NCBI GenBank assembly: GCA_023014335.1
Contig: JAECYW010000027.1
Span: 496,001 to 560,000 of the forward strand
From: Galerina marginata
Taxonomy: Eukaryota; Basidiomycota; Agaricomycetes; Agaricales; Galerinaceae
Length of the DNA stretch: 64,000 nt
Reading direction: 5' to 3'
The notes under the pieces: model-generated
What the model saw: the letters and a program-made list of their open reading frames with translations, nothing else
What the model was told of the DNA's origin: nothing
The model's database searches: none
Part shown: positions 22,726 through 36,000 of the stretch, in pieces
Layout of the letters: each line of letters starts with the position of its first letter
How positions within the stretch are numbered: the stretch's first letter is position 1
Program-made: the position numbers and the translations under genes

Positions 22726-25700
22726 ATGTCTGCGAATGGACTCCCACCAACCTCTGAGCCGCATGCGAGTGAGCTAGCTAAGCCAAAGCCTAAACTATTT
22801 TCCATGAACCAAGGCCGACCACTTCTCGAACATAAACGGCTGAATACGACCTATTCTGAGCAACCCACCAACAGACTATCTTTCAGCTCTCAAAAAGCAC
22901 CAAGGCTCTCATTGAATAGTTTTATTGCTAACAACCCCAGGGCTTCAACCCCCGTCCAGCCCAGAACGTCAAATTTGTCTTACGGACTAACCAGGAAGGC
23001 AGATGGAAGGGAAAATGGTGCGTTTCTCGGAGTCTTTCCGTGAAAGAGGCTAATATATGCAATCTAGGTGCTTCATCCCCGTCGTCTAGGGCCTCTCCGT
23101 CTCCTGAACGCGCATATATCCAACCAAATCGTCGAACTTCGGTATCTCCAAGCTCCCGGCGAATTTCTAACTTTCATTTCTCGCAAGGACCTGCCGCAGC
23201 TTCTGACAGTTCAAGAGCTGTTCCTGTCTATTCCGGTGATCAGACGAAGCTCGGAAATCACAACACTGCAGTAAGTCCACAATTTTGGCCTTTCGTTCGC
23301 TGAAAGAAACACGGACTCTTTTAGATGCTATATTTGAGCACAACGGCTGCAGAAAATCAACAACTCTCGAACGAGAACGATCGAATTAACACGCTGTACA
23401 CTCAGGCATCCAACGACCTTGCAGACTGTCGTTCAAGATTGGCTATCGCGACCAGACAATTAGAGGAGGCGAATTCGGAGCTGAAAACTGTTAGTCCAGC
23501 CCTCGCGCTGTCAAGAGAGAGCATCGCGTCTATCAACACCGAACTCGCTTCGTATAAACATCTCCTTTCGGAGGCGAAGGCGGAAATCGTGGCCGTCAGA
23601 GAGGAACAACAACTTTTATCTGAGGCTCGAATCCAGGAGAGGACTGAAAATGAAAGACTCTTGAAGGGCATCGAGAACTCGAAGGCGGTCATCGCGAAAC
23701 TGTCAACGGCGTGAGTCTCCTTCAAAAGTACACGTTTACCTCGTTTTGATATCGCACTGCAGATATAACAGTTTGGGCGAATCGTTCAAGGACCTCAAGA
23801 AGTCCCATGACCAATCCCAGCGCCACCTTTCGGAGGTCATCAAGGACGCTGACGAGACCAAAAGGCTCGCAACGAATGGCCTTGCAGGTAATTTTGAGCT
23901 CCATTTACTACGTTACTGTCATTCATTTATATCCTTCTAGCACTCGGGCCCATGCTTGACGACCAGAACACGCTAGCGCGAGCTGCCGACACGAAGGCAA
24001 TTTTGAAAGAACTACAAGAGGATTTAGTATCCTGTGCGTCATAATTTTCTTTTTCTTGATGGAAACGTAGCTAACACGCCTGTTTTCCAGCCCATCAAGT
24101 TACCGACCTCCTGCGTGACAAACTCCATCATCAAGGTTCTCAACTTGTAGATGCCCAGTGTCGCGTCAGAGAACTTGAAGAAGAGAAACGCGGTTCTTTA
24201 CGCGAACTTTTGCTTGCGCGACAAGAAGAAAAACATCATTTCGAACTACTAATGACTGTTGGTACGTTTTATCCACACTTTTATTTTATATCTCTCGTTG
24301 AGTGAATTACAACAGAGAGTCGAGTCTCCGAACTTTCGGATTGTTTATCGGCCAGGGAGAAGGAGACGATTAACACCCTCGCCGGCGCCGCGGCTATCGA
24401 AGTCGAACTCAAAGCTGCGACCATAGAGTGCGAACTTATTTATCTTTTTCGGCTTTTCCACCCTTACATAAAGCGCCAGGATCGAGGGTTACAAAAGTGC
24501 CCAGCAAACGCAAACCAAAGAGCTTCAGGCCCTACGAATCATCAAAGAAGAGTAGGTTTTTTTCAATGCTGCCCTCTGTCTGCGCTATAATATCATTTTG
24601 CAGGAATGTGTCGAAATTGCTGGCCCTTCAGGACGTCATCAATGCGCGAGACAAGGAGATTATCCACCTCAAGGCTGAAGTTAAAGCACAACATGAGTCT
24701 AAAGCTGAGTTGCGAGCACTGTGAGGGTACTGAGCTGGTGTTTCATGCAACTCGCTTACAGTGCTTAGTCTGGCGGAGTCGAAGAAAGATCTCGCCCAGA
24801 AGACGGCGGATCTGCAGGCTAGGGATCCGTAAGTTCGCTAGGATTCTTGTTTCGATTTCTATAATTATGGACATTTGCTTTCAGCAATGACGACTTACTG
24901 TTGAAGATACGCGATGGCGAAACAGAAATTGTCGCATTAAAGTCGACTTTGAACGAGTAGGTCGATCCTCCTGCGTCCTTTTGAACCTATTTCATACTTA
25001 TATACATCCTTTAGGTTGCAACAAAGGCATGCCCTACTACAGAAATTAGAAGTGGACACGAGGGCCGAATTGCAAGCAGCCGAAAAATCTAACGCCGAAC
25101 TGTAAGTACTGATGACCTTTTGCTTCTTTGTCCAATAGTAATCGTTTTATCAGGCTCGGTTGCAACAAGGTGTTAAAAGACTCACTCGCAGAAACGAAAG
25201 TGAACGTCGAGGAGTTGAGGAATTCGGCATCGGGCAAATGTCAGTATCTCGAAGATGAACTGGAAAGGACCAGGACCGATGCTAAACAAGCCTTCGATCG
25301 GTAAGCCTCGATCTTCATTTTGCTTCTGGAACTCGTTTTTTGATGTCCTTATTCTAGCCTCCTCGGTGAAAGTTCCGAGCTCAAGGTTGTCCGTTTTTCA
25401 TAGTTTCTAACCCCTTACTTATTGGTCGACTCTCAGGAGCGCCTGTCTGTCCAAAGTATCGGCTTGTTCCAGTCAAAGGAAGAATGCGCTACACTGAAGG
25501 TAAATAACAAAACTTCCTAAAAACTTCCCTTACAATTTGTTAACAAATACGATCCTTAAACAGGAACGCTTGGCCTCGACGACCAATCAGCTGAATGCTG
25601 CTCGGGAGCAACGTAGTATGTTACACGCGTCGCTCAGTAAGCAACAAGAAGATTCTAGCCTTCTCGCGGTGTCCCAAGAGAAACGAGCCTCGGCTGCCGA

Positions 25701-26873
25701 AGCTTCTGCAGCTCTAGGCCAAGCTACGGTGGCGGATTTGAAGGCTAGACTTATCGCTCTGAATGCAGAACTGAAATCAGCCTCAACACCTCCTAAAAAC
25801 TCGGCGACCACTCAAGCAGAGCAGGAAGTGGTTCGGCTGGGACGACTCGTTGCCGATTTGGAGCGAAAGAATGACGAACTTGCCGAAGCTGCCAATGCAA
25901 TTTTGAAACGCTATGAAAGCGGTTTATTGGTGCGTATATTTATCTATTTCAAGCACGTGGAGCTGAGAGCTGATCTTTCTATGTAGACGGATATAGAAAA
26001 GGCATTCATAGGCCACCTCATGGACGAAGCACAAAGAATTCATGAAGAAGACGCAGTAAAGAAGGACCATGAACTCCTCAGGGTGTGTAATGATACCTCT
26101 GTCCTCGATGCCCTCAAATTTGAGCATATGGGTTATCCTTATCGCAGCGTCAACATATGATTGAAGCCCTCAAGGCCAATATTTCAGAATTGAAGGCGAC
26201 TATCGCGCGATTTCTCAAAGAGGGTCAACCTGCTGCGATGAACAAGCCCATGGCCGGCCTCAACGCCTGGCTAGGATCCAGCCCCGATAAACACGTAAGA
26301 TATGGTCTTTCCCTGTCTGAATTGTCATTCTTACCTCGGATTTCAGGCTGGCGGTCAAATGGAGTTGAACACCGGACCTCACGACCACGAAGCACCACCA
26401 ATGGATCGTTCAATGGCTCCCACGTCTATTTCCGATTCGTCGATGAAGCCACCTGCTCCTGTGAAAGCCGTTGATCCAAAATTCTCTCAATTCCACGACG
26501 AGGCTGATTCTGACGACGACCGTCCACTTTCATCTGGACTTAGCCAGCTCTCGGACGACGCGAAAGATGAAAGACGAGTCGGAAATAAGCGTGGTCGTTC
26601 ATCTTCGCCTCCTGTAGCTGGAGAAGCGAGTCGTTCGAAGAGGCGCACCGCAAGTTCACTGACCTTTCTTGATTCTCCGTGTTGACGTTTTTCCTTCTTA
26701 TCTTGACCAGAAAAACTCAACTGTCAAACTGCCTGTACAACCTCCTGCCATCGCGCCTGTCGTTAAGAAGGTCTGCCGAATTGTATGTTGACCGAATTAC
26801 CTAACCACTGACATCACCTTCTCGATAGACCAACGAAGGTAATGCGAGGTCGAAACAGAAAAAGCGCAAGTAG
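22726..26873 (+). CDS. Large coiled-coil protein of unknown function
   Basis: About 21 exons, many of only 10-50 codons, separated by short introns; the product is roughly 1,030 residues. It starts MSANGLPPTSEPHASELAKP. The first ~165 residues are Ser/Pro/Arg-rich and disordered. From exon 3 (about 23325) to about 26280 the protein is almost continuous heptad-type coiled coil rich in Glu, Lys, Leu, Ala and Ser (ENQQLSNENDRINTLYTQAS, DLERKNDELAEAAN). The C-terminus is acidic, then strongly basic (GNKRGRSSSPP, RSKRR), and ends in NARSKQKKRK, a likely nuclear localisation signal. A structural nuclear or chromosomal role is suggested by this layout, but I recognise no named family. Exon joins in the 24.3-25.5 kb part are approximate. 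Confidence 0.75.
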
Positions 26874-27376
26874 TTGTCTGCATCCCTTCTTTTCTATTCC
26901 TGCCCTACCCATATTGTACACGACGGTGGACGTTGCATACGGATAATCCTTTCAGCACACACGTTGTGAGCTACGTATACCTTTGCACATTGTAATAAAA
27001 TATTGTGAAGCGCTTAGTGACGCCCAGGAATTCGATGGGCGAACCGACATCTCAACAAGAAGTATTTTGTGGGCTATTTATTTATATAGCTGCAAGGCAC
27101 TGTCTAAGCACCAGATCAACGTCAAAGCCAGTAATCGACAAACGTATTTCTTTAATTACACCTCATTGGAAGATATTTATGAACTGACGTCGCAATCTCA
27201 GTGGGCTTATGGCGCGTTGATGCCTTGTCGTTGTTTTGCAGCTTTTCAGCAGTGTCAGCTGACACCTATGGTGGGAAGAACCGAGGCGGTACGGGTCATT
27301 GTCGCGGAGATAAATTCGTCGCAAGGTTATACGATCTGATTGATAACTTTGGTCCTCCAATCGACCATTCAGAGGC
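26874..27376. other. Intergenic spacer
   Basis: About 500 bp between two co-oriented genes. It should contain the 3' end of the coiled-coil transcript and the promoter of the transcription factor. No further gene is recognisable. Confidence 0.6.
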
Positions 27377-30300
27377 ATGCCTGTGGACAATACCAGGGTC
27401 ATATCACCTCGCCGAACGCAGAAGAAGCTTACTGAAGAGGAGCTCAAGGACATTGATCGTAAACGGCTACTAGGTACGCCCTCATGTGACTCATTCATAT
27501 ACCTGGACCTTGGCTCATCTAGACCGATAGGCGAGCTTTCTTGTGCAGAATGTCGACGGTTGAAGCTTCGATGTGACAAGAAGTTGCCGTGTGGGTCGTG
27601 TTTTAGAAGAGGCTGCGAGAGTATCTGTCCTCTTGGTATTGCTCTCGACTATGACGTAGGGCTGAATGTCGGCTCATGCATCTCTTCTAGGAATCCTTGC
27701 TGCAGGCCAAGGCACAAGGTTCGTGTTCGTTTGAGTGGCTCGAATAATTGATCATTTAGTTTAGGACAGGTTCATCCTAGCGGATACAGAGCAACTACAC
27801 GAGAAAATCTATGAAATGAGCAATCGAATACGACAGCTGGAAGACGGCCTAGCCATTCTCCAATCTACAGTGTCGGACCAGAGGCATCCGCTTTTGACTG
27901 ACGAATTGCTGAAAATCAAATTTGGTTCCGAGGCTATCAACGCTCGCCAACACACCAGTGACGAAGAGAGCACGGCAGCCAAGTCGATTGACGCTCTTGG
28001 TACTCTGACGCTTGGAAGTTCGGGTGAGATGCAGTATTTCGGACGTTCGGCTGGTTCTGAGGTACGTGGCGCTTCGGCTCTGTGTATAATGATTCTCTGA
28101 AAATTACGCAAATATCAGACGTTGATGATGGTGAGCACCTTTGTTTCAGATTACACTGTCTACATTCTCAACTTCTCCGTAAGAGGGCTGGAGAAGAAGC
28201 AGATGGCTCCTCAGAAGAAGACAACGATGAGACGAATTCTCCTCACGATATTTTCCTGGAGGTCGAAAAGCTGGCGAACCTCTTCCCATTTGCCAACAAA
28301 GGTCGACCCACCAACCAGGGACTGGAGTTGATTGAGAGTTTCTTACCTACGTTTGATCGGGCTTCAAAGTTATGTGACTCCTACATCCAGCACGGCTCGT
28401 ACTTCTTCCGTCCCATCAAAGCCGACGACCTGCTCAACGGTCTCTTCCCATCCGTATACAACAGGATCTTGGCTAGGACGCAAACCGTTCCGCAGCCCCA
28501 ACCTGCAGACAAAGAATACGACAGCCCACACGCACTGGCGACCCTGTGTTTTATCTTTGCTCTTGGATGTCTACTGGATTTGACGCGCATGCCCTACAAT
28601 TCTGAAGCTGAAAGATACTACGACCTAGGTCGAGCTGCTCTTTCTCTTCGACCCGTCTATGACTCCCCGAACATGGACTCTGTGCAGGCTATGGGCTTGA
28701 TGGCCACGTACCACAGTCTTGCTGGGAAAAAATATTCTAGGGATAGCGCGGTATGTGATTTCGGGCGGTAATGATGCGCTATCTCACTCGGGTTCGACGG
28801 AATTGTAGTGGTGCGTGATGAGTTTCGCGGCAAAGCTCGCGCAAAGTGTGCGTCTTGTCTCAGTCTGTCACTTGTAGTCCTGGTGATAGCGGCTAACGTC
28901 TCTCTCCTTACAGATTGGCCTCCGTAAGCAGCATTTACAAACATGTTAAACCCTCTGATATTTTTTCGGTAGATCGAGATAGCGCACGATGGAATATGGA
29001 CCCTAAGACGGTACAAAAACGGAGAAATTTGTTCTGGGAAGTGTTCTCAGCGGATGTCTCTCATGTACGTGCCACGTTCGAAAAAAATGTCCGTCGAGGA
29101 GTGATTCTATTTCTAAATTTACCTGACAGAGTCTAGCGCTTGGGCGACCGCCGGCGATACATCTGTCATATGTGGATTGCGAATTCCCCTTGGATGATGA
29201 CGCTTCGTTAAGCACGGATGCCGAGCATCAGAATGGATGTAATTATAAATTTCTCCTAGAAATCTGGATTTAGGACTTATTTTGAATAGTCTGGCGAATG
29301 AAACACACGTTCGCGAAGGATATCTACAACTCCGTCGCTGACGCCACGCTTATCGCCCACTCGCCGAGTTATAACACCATCCTTGACCTCGACAGAAAGG
29401 TTAGGGAGATCTCTTTCCCAGCGACGTTCAATCCATATGTGACGAAAGAGGTCGGACCGGAAATTTTCCATTCGAGCTCGCTGTCTTTGCGAGATTTCTA
29501 TGCGAGTCAACATCGAACAGTCAGTTGAGTGAAGTTCTCGTCTTTCCATGGTCCTGATTTTATATGGTGATATTGACGGGAAAGCAATCTAGCTATGATC
29601 TATCTGCACAGGAGCTTCTTCGCCCAAGCGATGCTGGACCATCCTACGAATCCGCTGCTGAGCCCGTTTGCGCCATCATTCTTGACGGCGTATAGAAGTG
29701 CGTCGGTTATTATCAAGGCGTCCGCACATCTGTTCGAAAGATGTGCGGCGATGGCGATGAGGCTGTGGTTCTTGATGTATCATACGTTCTCCGCAGCTGT
29801 GAGTGGTTTAATTGAAGGTCGTATGCATAATCGTAAATTTTCATATAGGTTATTGTTGGCACGGTGGTGACTCGTTCTCCGAACTCGAATATTGCGTCCA
29901 TCGCAATGCGAGATTTCAACCTTGCTTTAAGTCTCTTCGAGAGGACGGCAGCGCAATCTCAGCGTGCTAAAATCGCTTTAGTCTGTTCTGTTCAATCAAT
30001 AACCACATCACATAATATTAACTCTAAAACAACAGGGAGTTCTTCTAAAACTACGTGACAAAGCCAAACGCGCGTACGAACAGTTCTCCGCATTAAGCAG
30101 CACAGGCGCCGGCTCCGAAGCCACCTCCGCCCAGGCAGACGACATCGAAGACGACCTCGCCATTTTCGGCGGGCAGATGCGCGTGCTCGACCGGAAGGGC
30201 AAGCATGGGCTTGGACATGGACACCGGCGGTCGCCGTCCTCTGCGGCAGGGAGTGGAGGGTCTGCGAGCACGGACTCCCCGCAGGCGTCGAGCGCGAGCG

Positions 30301-31298
30301 TGTCGCCGACAACGCACCCTGCGGTGCTGAGCCTTGGGTTCGGGCTTGAGCTGCCGGATGTGCATCCGAGTTTGGTGGCTTATTTGAATCAGGATGCTGT
30401 GAGGAGGGCGATGCAGGGGCAGGGACAAGGACAGGGACAGGGAACGGCGAGGAGTGGAGGAGGAGGAGGAGGAGGAGGCGGTCGTCCGCCGCAGGCTGCG
30501 CCTGTGTCTATATTAATTCCTGAGGCGGAGGGACCTGGGTCGCGGGCTAGATCGTCGGGAGGTACAGGCTCTGGACAGGAGTATCATAGGCCGGCTCAAG
30601 CTCCAGGCGGTTCTGGGAATTCGAACCAAACGTCGCAGATGAATACCTACGCAGACAGTGGGCCCTCCTCTGACGAAATATTAGGCACGGGTGCGGGGCG
30701 GGGCAGCCTGGGGTCGTTTAACTTTGCTTCGGGTCAGGCGCTGCCTCTGGCAGGTCAACAGTCGAGGGATTGGACAGCGTTTGGGCACGATGCTTTCGGG
30801 GAAGCCGCGCAACAGCAGTCTAGTCCATTGGGGCTGGGCTTTTCATCGCAGGCTGGTGGAGTGATAGGAGGGCGTCCTACGTTGCCGGGTATCGCATCTT
30901 TGCCTATCTCTCCGATGACGCAGGGATTCGGGATGCAAGGCGGTTATCTTCCGAATTCGGGTGGTTTTGGGTCGTCGCATCAGGCTGGGCAGTATCAGGA
31001 TCGGAGTGTGACTGGGGAGTTTGCGGGGTATAATTATCCTGCGCTCGTTAATCAAGGTCAAGGTCAAGGTCAGGGTGTGGACTATGGGATGGGTGGTGGC
31101 CTGCAGAATCAGTCTCAGTCTCAGTCTCAGTCTCAGTTGGGGTGGGTTGGGGATGGAGATGGGGGGAATTCGGGTTTGAATATGAACCCTATGGACCCGG
31201 CTGGGGCGGTGGAAATGGGCTTGTCGAGTGAGAGCGGGATGGATGCGGGGTGGATGTCTTTTATGCGGGATTGTGGGATTATGGATGTGGAGGGGTGA
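27377..31298 (+). CDS. Zn(II)2Cys6 transcription factor with fungal-specific middle homology domain
   Basis: Exon 1 encodes MPVDNTRVISPRRTQKKLTE. After intron 1 comes the binuclear zinc cluster CAECRRLKLRCDKKLPCGSC followed by FRRGCESICP, giving the six cysteines. A coiled-coil dimerisation segment follows (LADTEQLHEKIYEMSNRIRQ). The middle homology domain (about 28.2-29.9 kb) includes GSYFFRPIKADDLL, CFIFALGCLLDLT, ALSLRPVYDSPNMDSVQAMG, RDSARWNMDPKTVQKRRNLF and SYVDCEFP, all typical of the Fungal_trans family. The last exon from about 30036 is long and disordered, with Gly/Gln repeats (GQGQGQGQG near 30418 and QSQSQSQSQ near 31111), likely an activation region. The product is about 1,060 residues, nuclear, and binds CGG-type sites by family. 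Target genes are unknown. Confidence 0.9.
30418..30478 (+). repeat. In-frame GGACAG/GGAGGA low-complexity repeats
   Basis: Short tandem hexamers encode a GQ run, followed by GGA triplets encoding poly-Gly, inside the last exon of the transcription factor. A similar CAGTCT repeat encoding QS lies near 31111-31136. Both keep the reading frame and are probably length-variable. Confidence 0.85.
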
Positions 31299-31617
31299 TT
31301 TTGGTCTTGGTTTTATGGAACGAGTTCGGTAATTATGGATGGATGGATGGATGTATTTATTCACCTGTGGCCATGTCTGCCTTTTTTTTTTTTTCGTCGT
31401 TGGTTTTTTATATTATTCTAATGTATGTATAAAGGTTATGTTTAGATGCTCATTGGGCACCCTCAAGGAGTGGAATATGGGCCCGAGACGATGGTGTTAG
31501 CTGCAACACCGGGATAATCTCGGGCACGAATATACTTAGCGCCGCAACTTACTTAGCGCCGAAGCCTACTGAATTGAAACAACAGTGATTCTTGTCCACC
31601 GTTTGCTTGCCGCTACC

Positions 31618-32323
31618 ATGACGAGCTCCTCCTACTTCTCAGAAATGGGCAATCCTGTAGTCAATCTCCTATGCCGGCCGTGGCACGCTGACTCTTACGA
31701 TGGCCATGCAATCCTCTTGAAACCAGATGGCACTGGAGAGGTACGTTACGATTGCCTTGACTTGCGTGCGCGACCCGTCATTTTTTGAATCGCTAAGCTC
31801 GACCCGCTAGATCACATCACAGGCAGAGTTGAACCTCTTTCTTGCGGTCCATATAGACTGGAAGATTATCAATTCCACCAGCGTCGTCGAGAGTTCAGCT
31901 CCAACTCGTTCTCTCTTATGCGGGTTCAAAACTTCTTCCGCGCTGAAGGTCTTGGATGCGACCATCGAAATTACTATTACGAAGCAGTCGGGACCTATGT
32001 CCCTCATTCCAATAACTGGAGAGCATGCCCAAGCTATGGTGGGGGGGCATCTTCTGCTAGATAGCGCTTTCGAGCCCAGAGTATTTAACATTATCGTTGA
32101 GCGAGGCGAGTTGGTGCCGCCTTTCGATAGGACGAAGCCTAGAAGACCGTTTCCGCTTTTCGGATTGCGTCTTGTGTTCGATAAGTCACCGTATCCGGAA
32201 AAGGATGGCTGGCAGCGTGAGCGAGCGGATATGTTGGAGGACGTGCGGCAGTTTGAGAAGACGGCTTTTGTTGCTGAGAGGTTGGATCGTGATTCGGGAA
32301 GTGGTACTTGTGTGTTAATGTAA
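31618..32323 (+). CDS. Small conserved-looking hypothetical protein
   Basis: Two exons, 31618-31740 and 31823-32323, join in phase at a GTACGT..CACAG intron to give 207 residues. The N-terminus reads MTSSSYFSEMGNPVVNLLCR and contains DGHAILLKPDGTGE. The second exon begins AELNLFLAVHIDWKIIN and later has RPFPLFGLRLVFDKSPYP. The alternation suggests a beta-rich cytoplasmic domain; the end (SGSGTCVLM) has Cys four residues from the terminus, a possible CaaX-like prenylation signal. I recognise no named family. It lies 319 bp after the transcription factor on the same strand. Confidence 0.65.
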
Positions 32324-33092
32324 TATTTGATGTGTTGGATTGTAGTGTAGATTTCAAGTTTACGGAGCTTCCGGAAGCAATGAAGGAATTTATTGGGTAG
32401 TGAGCAACTCGGTAACTGTTAATTTTGAAAGAGAAAGGTCCAGGGGGACGCAGGGGGACGACACTCGAGCTTAGCTTAGGCAAACCCAATTTAAAAATGC
32501 GCATCCCCATGATTTTTTTGCACATAACGCCGTGTCATTTAACTCGTTCGTCTGTTTTTCTGAATACCCACGAGGTCCTCCGTGTCTTCCATGCTGCTGG
32601 AGGCAGGTAGAGGTGCGGTGTGTCGTGTGACAGGTGGTTTTGGAATCTAGTGGTTCTCCGATTCTTAATTTTGTCGATTTGTTCCGTCGTTTGTTAAATA
32701 TTCTGACGTTGGAAGGTCCTACTGGGCTTCTTGGCATGGTATACGTGGGGTATACGGATGAGTTATTTTCAGCAGCTGCTCCTTGGCGAAAGATGACGGT
32801 TCCGAGGCTAGCCCGAACATCATTAGGTGCGAATAAGAACCCTTTCTGACTTCAAATTCGCGAAGAAATTATCATCCGTCCTTGAAGTACCCAGTCTTTC
32901 ATTCCAATATCCAAGCTTTTCATGTTGGACGCCTCACCAAGGCGCTGTGATTGCCGCAGTGACGGAACGGGGAAATTACCATAACGGGAACGCAATCGTG
33001 GCGAAATTATTCCGTCACGCTCCAGCCCCCCGCAGCTGACGACGACAGCGAGCAGGGCTTGTCCCAAACCACCACCACCACCACCACCCACA
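32324..33092. other. Intergenic spacer
   Basis: About 770 bp before VPS10. A 71-codon ORF at 32634-32849 has no recognisable features and is not called. A (CCA)n tract lies just upstream of the VPS10 start codon (33070-33089). Confidence 0.5.
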
Positions 33093-36000
33093 ATGCCAAA
33101 GCGACAAATGGGCGCTGCGGCGCTCTGCAGAGCCTTACTGCTCTCCTTCTCTGCGCTGCTAGTCGCCGGCCAGTCCCAGCCGACGCACCAGATTAACTCA
33201 TTCAACAACCTTCCTGCTAGGCTTTTTTTCTTTGATGATACCGAGGTGCGCAGTTTCTTTTTGCTGTTATTCTCGGTGTGAATGGGGTTCTGATTGTATG
33301 GATAGGCTGCTATCTTTCATGATTCGATGGAGGGAAACGTATACGTGTCGTTGGACGAGGGCAAGACGTGGAAGCTTGGTCCAGGCATACCCAGCGGCAA
33401 GACGATCATGGTGGTTGAGCATCCTGCGGAAAATCGATATGTGAGCCCTGTTGCGCCCTTGTATGCGCTCATGACTGACTCTTTGCAGGCATTCGCGCTC
33501 ACGGACGGGACGACACATTATAGAACGGAAGATAGAGGCAAGACTTGGCGGCCGTTTGACGTCCCTCTGCCTCCTGCACTCGTATCACGGCCTTTATCAT
33601 TCCACTCGGACCCTAAGAAGTATGGGCATATTCTCTACCAAGGCACAGCTTGCGACCGGCAAGGATGGGGAAGAGTTTGTCACGACGAAGTACGCATATC
33701 TTTCCCCAAACCTTTGACTAAAACTGATGTTTTCCCAGACGTTCTACACCACAGACGCGTTCTCCAACGACCCAAGACCCATGCTCAAAGACACCAGCAG
33801 ATGCCAATTCGCCCATAGCTCAAAAGACTTCAAACACGAAGCCCACGAAGACCTCATCTACTGCGTCGCCTACGACTCAGGCTCCGCCTCCGGCTCGCAC
33901 GACCTCTCCGGCAGCCGCCTCTTCTCCAGCACCGACTTCTTCCAATCCGAAAAGAAAATCGAGGACCTCGGGATCGGGAAGAACGCCAAGGGCGTCATCG
34001 CCTTCGCCATCGTCTCCAAATACGCCGTCGTCGCGCTCAAAGACCTCTCGCACGGCTCGGGCGGGGAGATGCTCTTATACGTCACCATCGACACCAAGGC
34101 CTGGGCGAAAGCGCAGTTCCCACACGCCTCCTCCGCGCAGCTGCGCGAGAACGCGTATACGATGCTCGAGTCGACGACGCACTCGATGGCGGTGGACGTG
34201 ATGCTCCAGGATAAAGGCAGCATCGGCACGCTGTTCGTGAGCAACTCGAATGGGACGTTCTTTGTGGAGAGCTTGAAGGACACGAATAGGAATGAGGCGG
34301 GGTATGTGGATTATGAACGGATATATGGGGTCGAGGGGATTGGGCTGGCCAATGTCGTGGCGAATGCGCAGGACGTGGAGGGGCGCGGTGCGATGAAGCG
34401 GGTCAAAACCCTCATCACGTTTGATGATGGCAGCTCATGGGCACCGCTCGTCCCGCCCAAGGAAGACGCGGATGGGAAGAGCTTCCCGTGTGATACTTCC
34501 GACTCCGATACCTGTGCTTTACACCTGCATTCAGTGACAACGCCGCACAACTTCGGCCGCATCTTCTCGTCGCCTGCACCGGGTTTCGTCATGGGCGTCG
34601 GCAGCGTTGGTGAATTCCTGGAGTTATACGAGGAGTGCGACACGTTCTTGAGCACGGATGCGGGTGTTACGTGGACGATGGCCAGTCGCGGGGCGCATAA
34701 GTACGAGTTTGGGGATTTGGGGAGTATTTTGGTTACTGTGGATGATGAGGAGGCGACGGATGTTGTTAGGTATTCGTTGGATTTGGGCAAGACTTGGTAT
34801 GTCCTCTCTCCTTCTCCTTCCGCTTTTCTTCTTTATCCTTGAGCCTTTACTAAACCCTTTTTTTCTTATCGATCAGGGTACCCTACAACGTCGGCGTCAA
34901 ATTGCGCGCCAGAGGACTCATTACCCTACCCGACTCGACCTCGCAGAAGTTCTTACTCCTCGGCCAAGTGGCGAAACACGATCAGAAAGACAACATCGGC
35001 CGCGTCGTAGTGGTGCACCTCGATTTTGCGAAGACGAGGGGCAAGAAGTGCGGGGATAATGATTATATGAAGTGGTATGCGCGACCGCATAATTCGGAGT
35101 GTTTGATGGGGCATAAGGTGTGCTTTGTTTTTTTTTCTTTTTCGGTTGTTGGGTGTTCGTGTGGTCGGATTCTTATTGGTTTTTTTATATAGCAATGGTA
35201 CAAGCGACGAAAGCCCGAGGCGAACTGCTATGTTGGCGAGAAGTTTAAGGACCCGGTTACGCATGAGGACAACTGTGAGTGCACAGATGCTGATTTCGAA
35301 TGGTACGTCTTATTCTTTTTCTTGCCGGTCATGTGCTCGAACTGACACTGCTCGTTGCTCATAACAGCGACTACAACTTCGTCAAGAACAACGGCGTGTG
35401 CGAGCCCGTCGGGCCCGAGCCGATCCCCGCTGGCGTGTGCATGGGCGGAGCGGACGACACGTATGATGGCTCGTCTGGGTATAGGAAGATTCCGGGCAAC
35501 ACGTGTGTGGGCGGGTTGGAGAAGGATAAGAAGGTGCAGCGGAAGTGTTCGCAGGGTGTGTTTTGTTTTGGTTTTTGTTCTTCGTTGGAGTTTTGAAGGA
35601 GTTTGCTGATGATGGATGTGGGTTTGTGTAGCTCAACCTGCGGAGGGGGAGATTGTGCATATGAAGGTTCGTTTTGCGTTTTGTGGTTGGGGTGGTTCGG
35701 ATGAGTTTTGATGGTTGCTTTGTAGTTCCAATTCAAGAGTCAGGTCGTGCAACATGCTTACTTCAAGGAGTCTAAGGTCAGGATTTCTGAGCATACATCA
35801 GTTATGAACACAAACTAACGCACATCATCATCAGACCATTCTGGTTCGGCTGAACGACCACACAGTATGGCAGTCCTCCAACGAGGGCTATTCCTGGAAC
35901 CAGCTCGTCCCAGGCAAGAAATTCCTCGTCTTCTACCACCACAAATACAGCCTCGACCGCGCCTACCTCATCACCGACACCCAAGAATTCTACTACACCA

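Noticed and set aside
30843..31364. 173-codon minus-strand ORF
   Set aside because: Shadow of the Gly/Gln-rich last exon of the transcription factor; repetitive composition keeps several frames open.
33870..34790. Long minus-strand ORFs inside VPS10
   Set aside because: Antisense to GC-rich VPS10 exons with clear family motifs.
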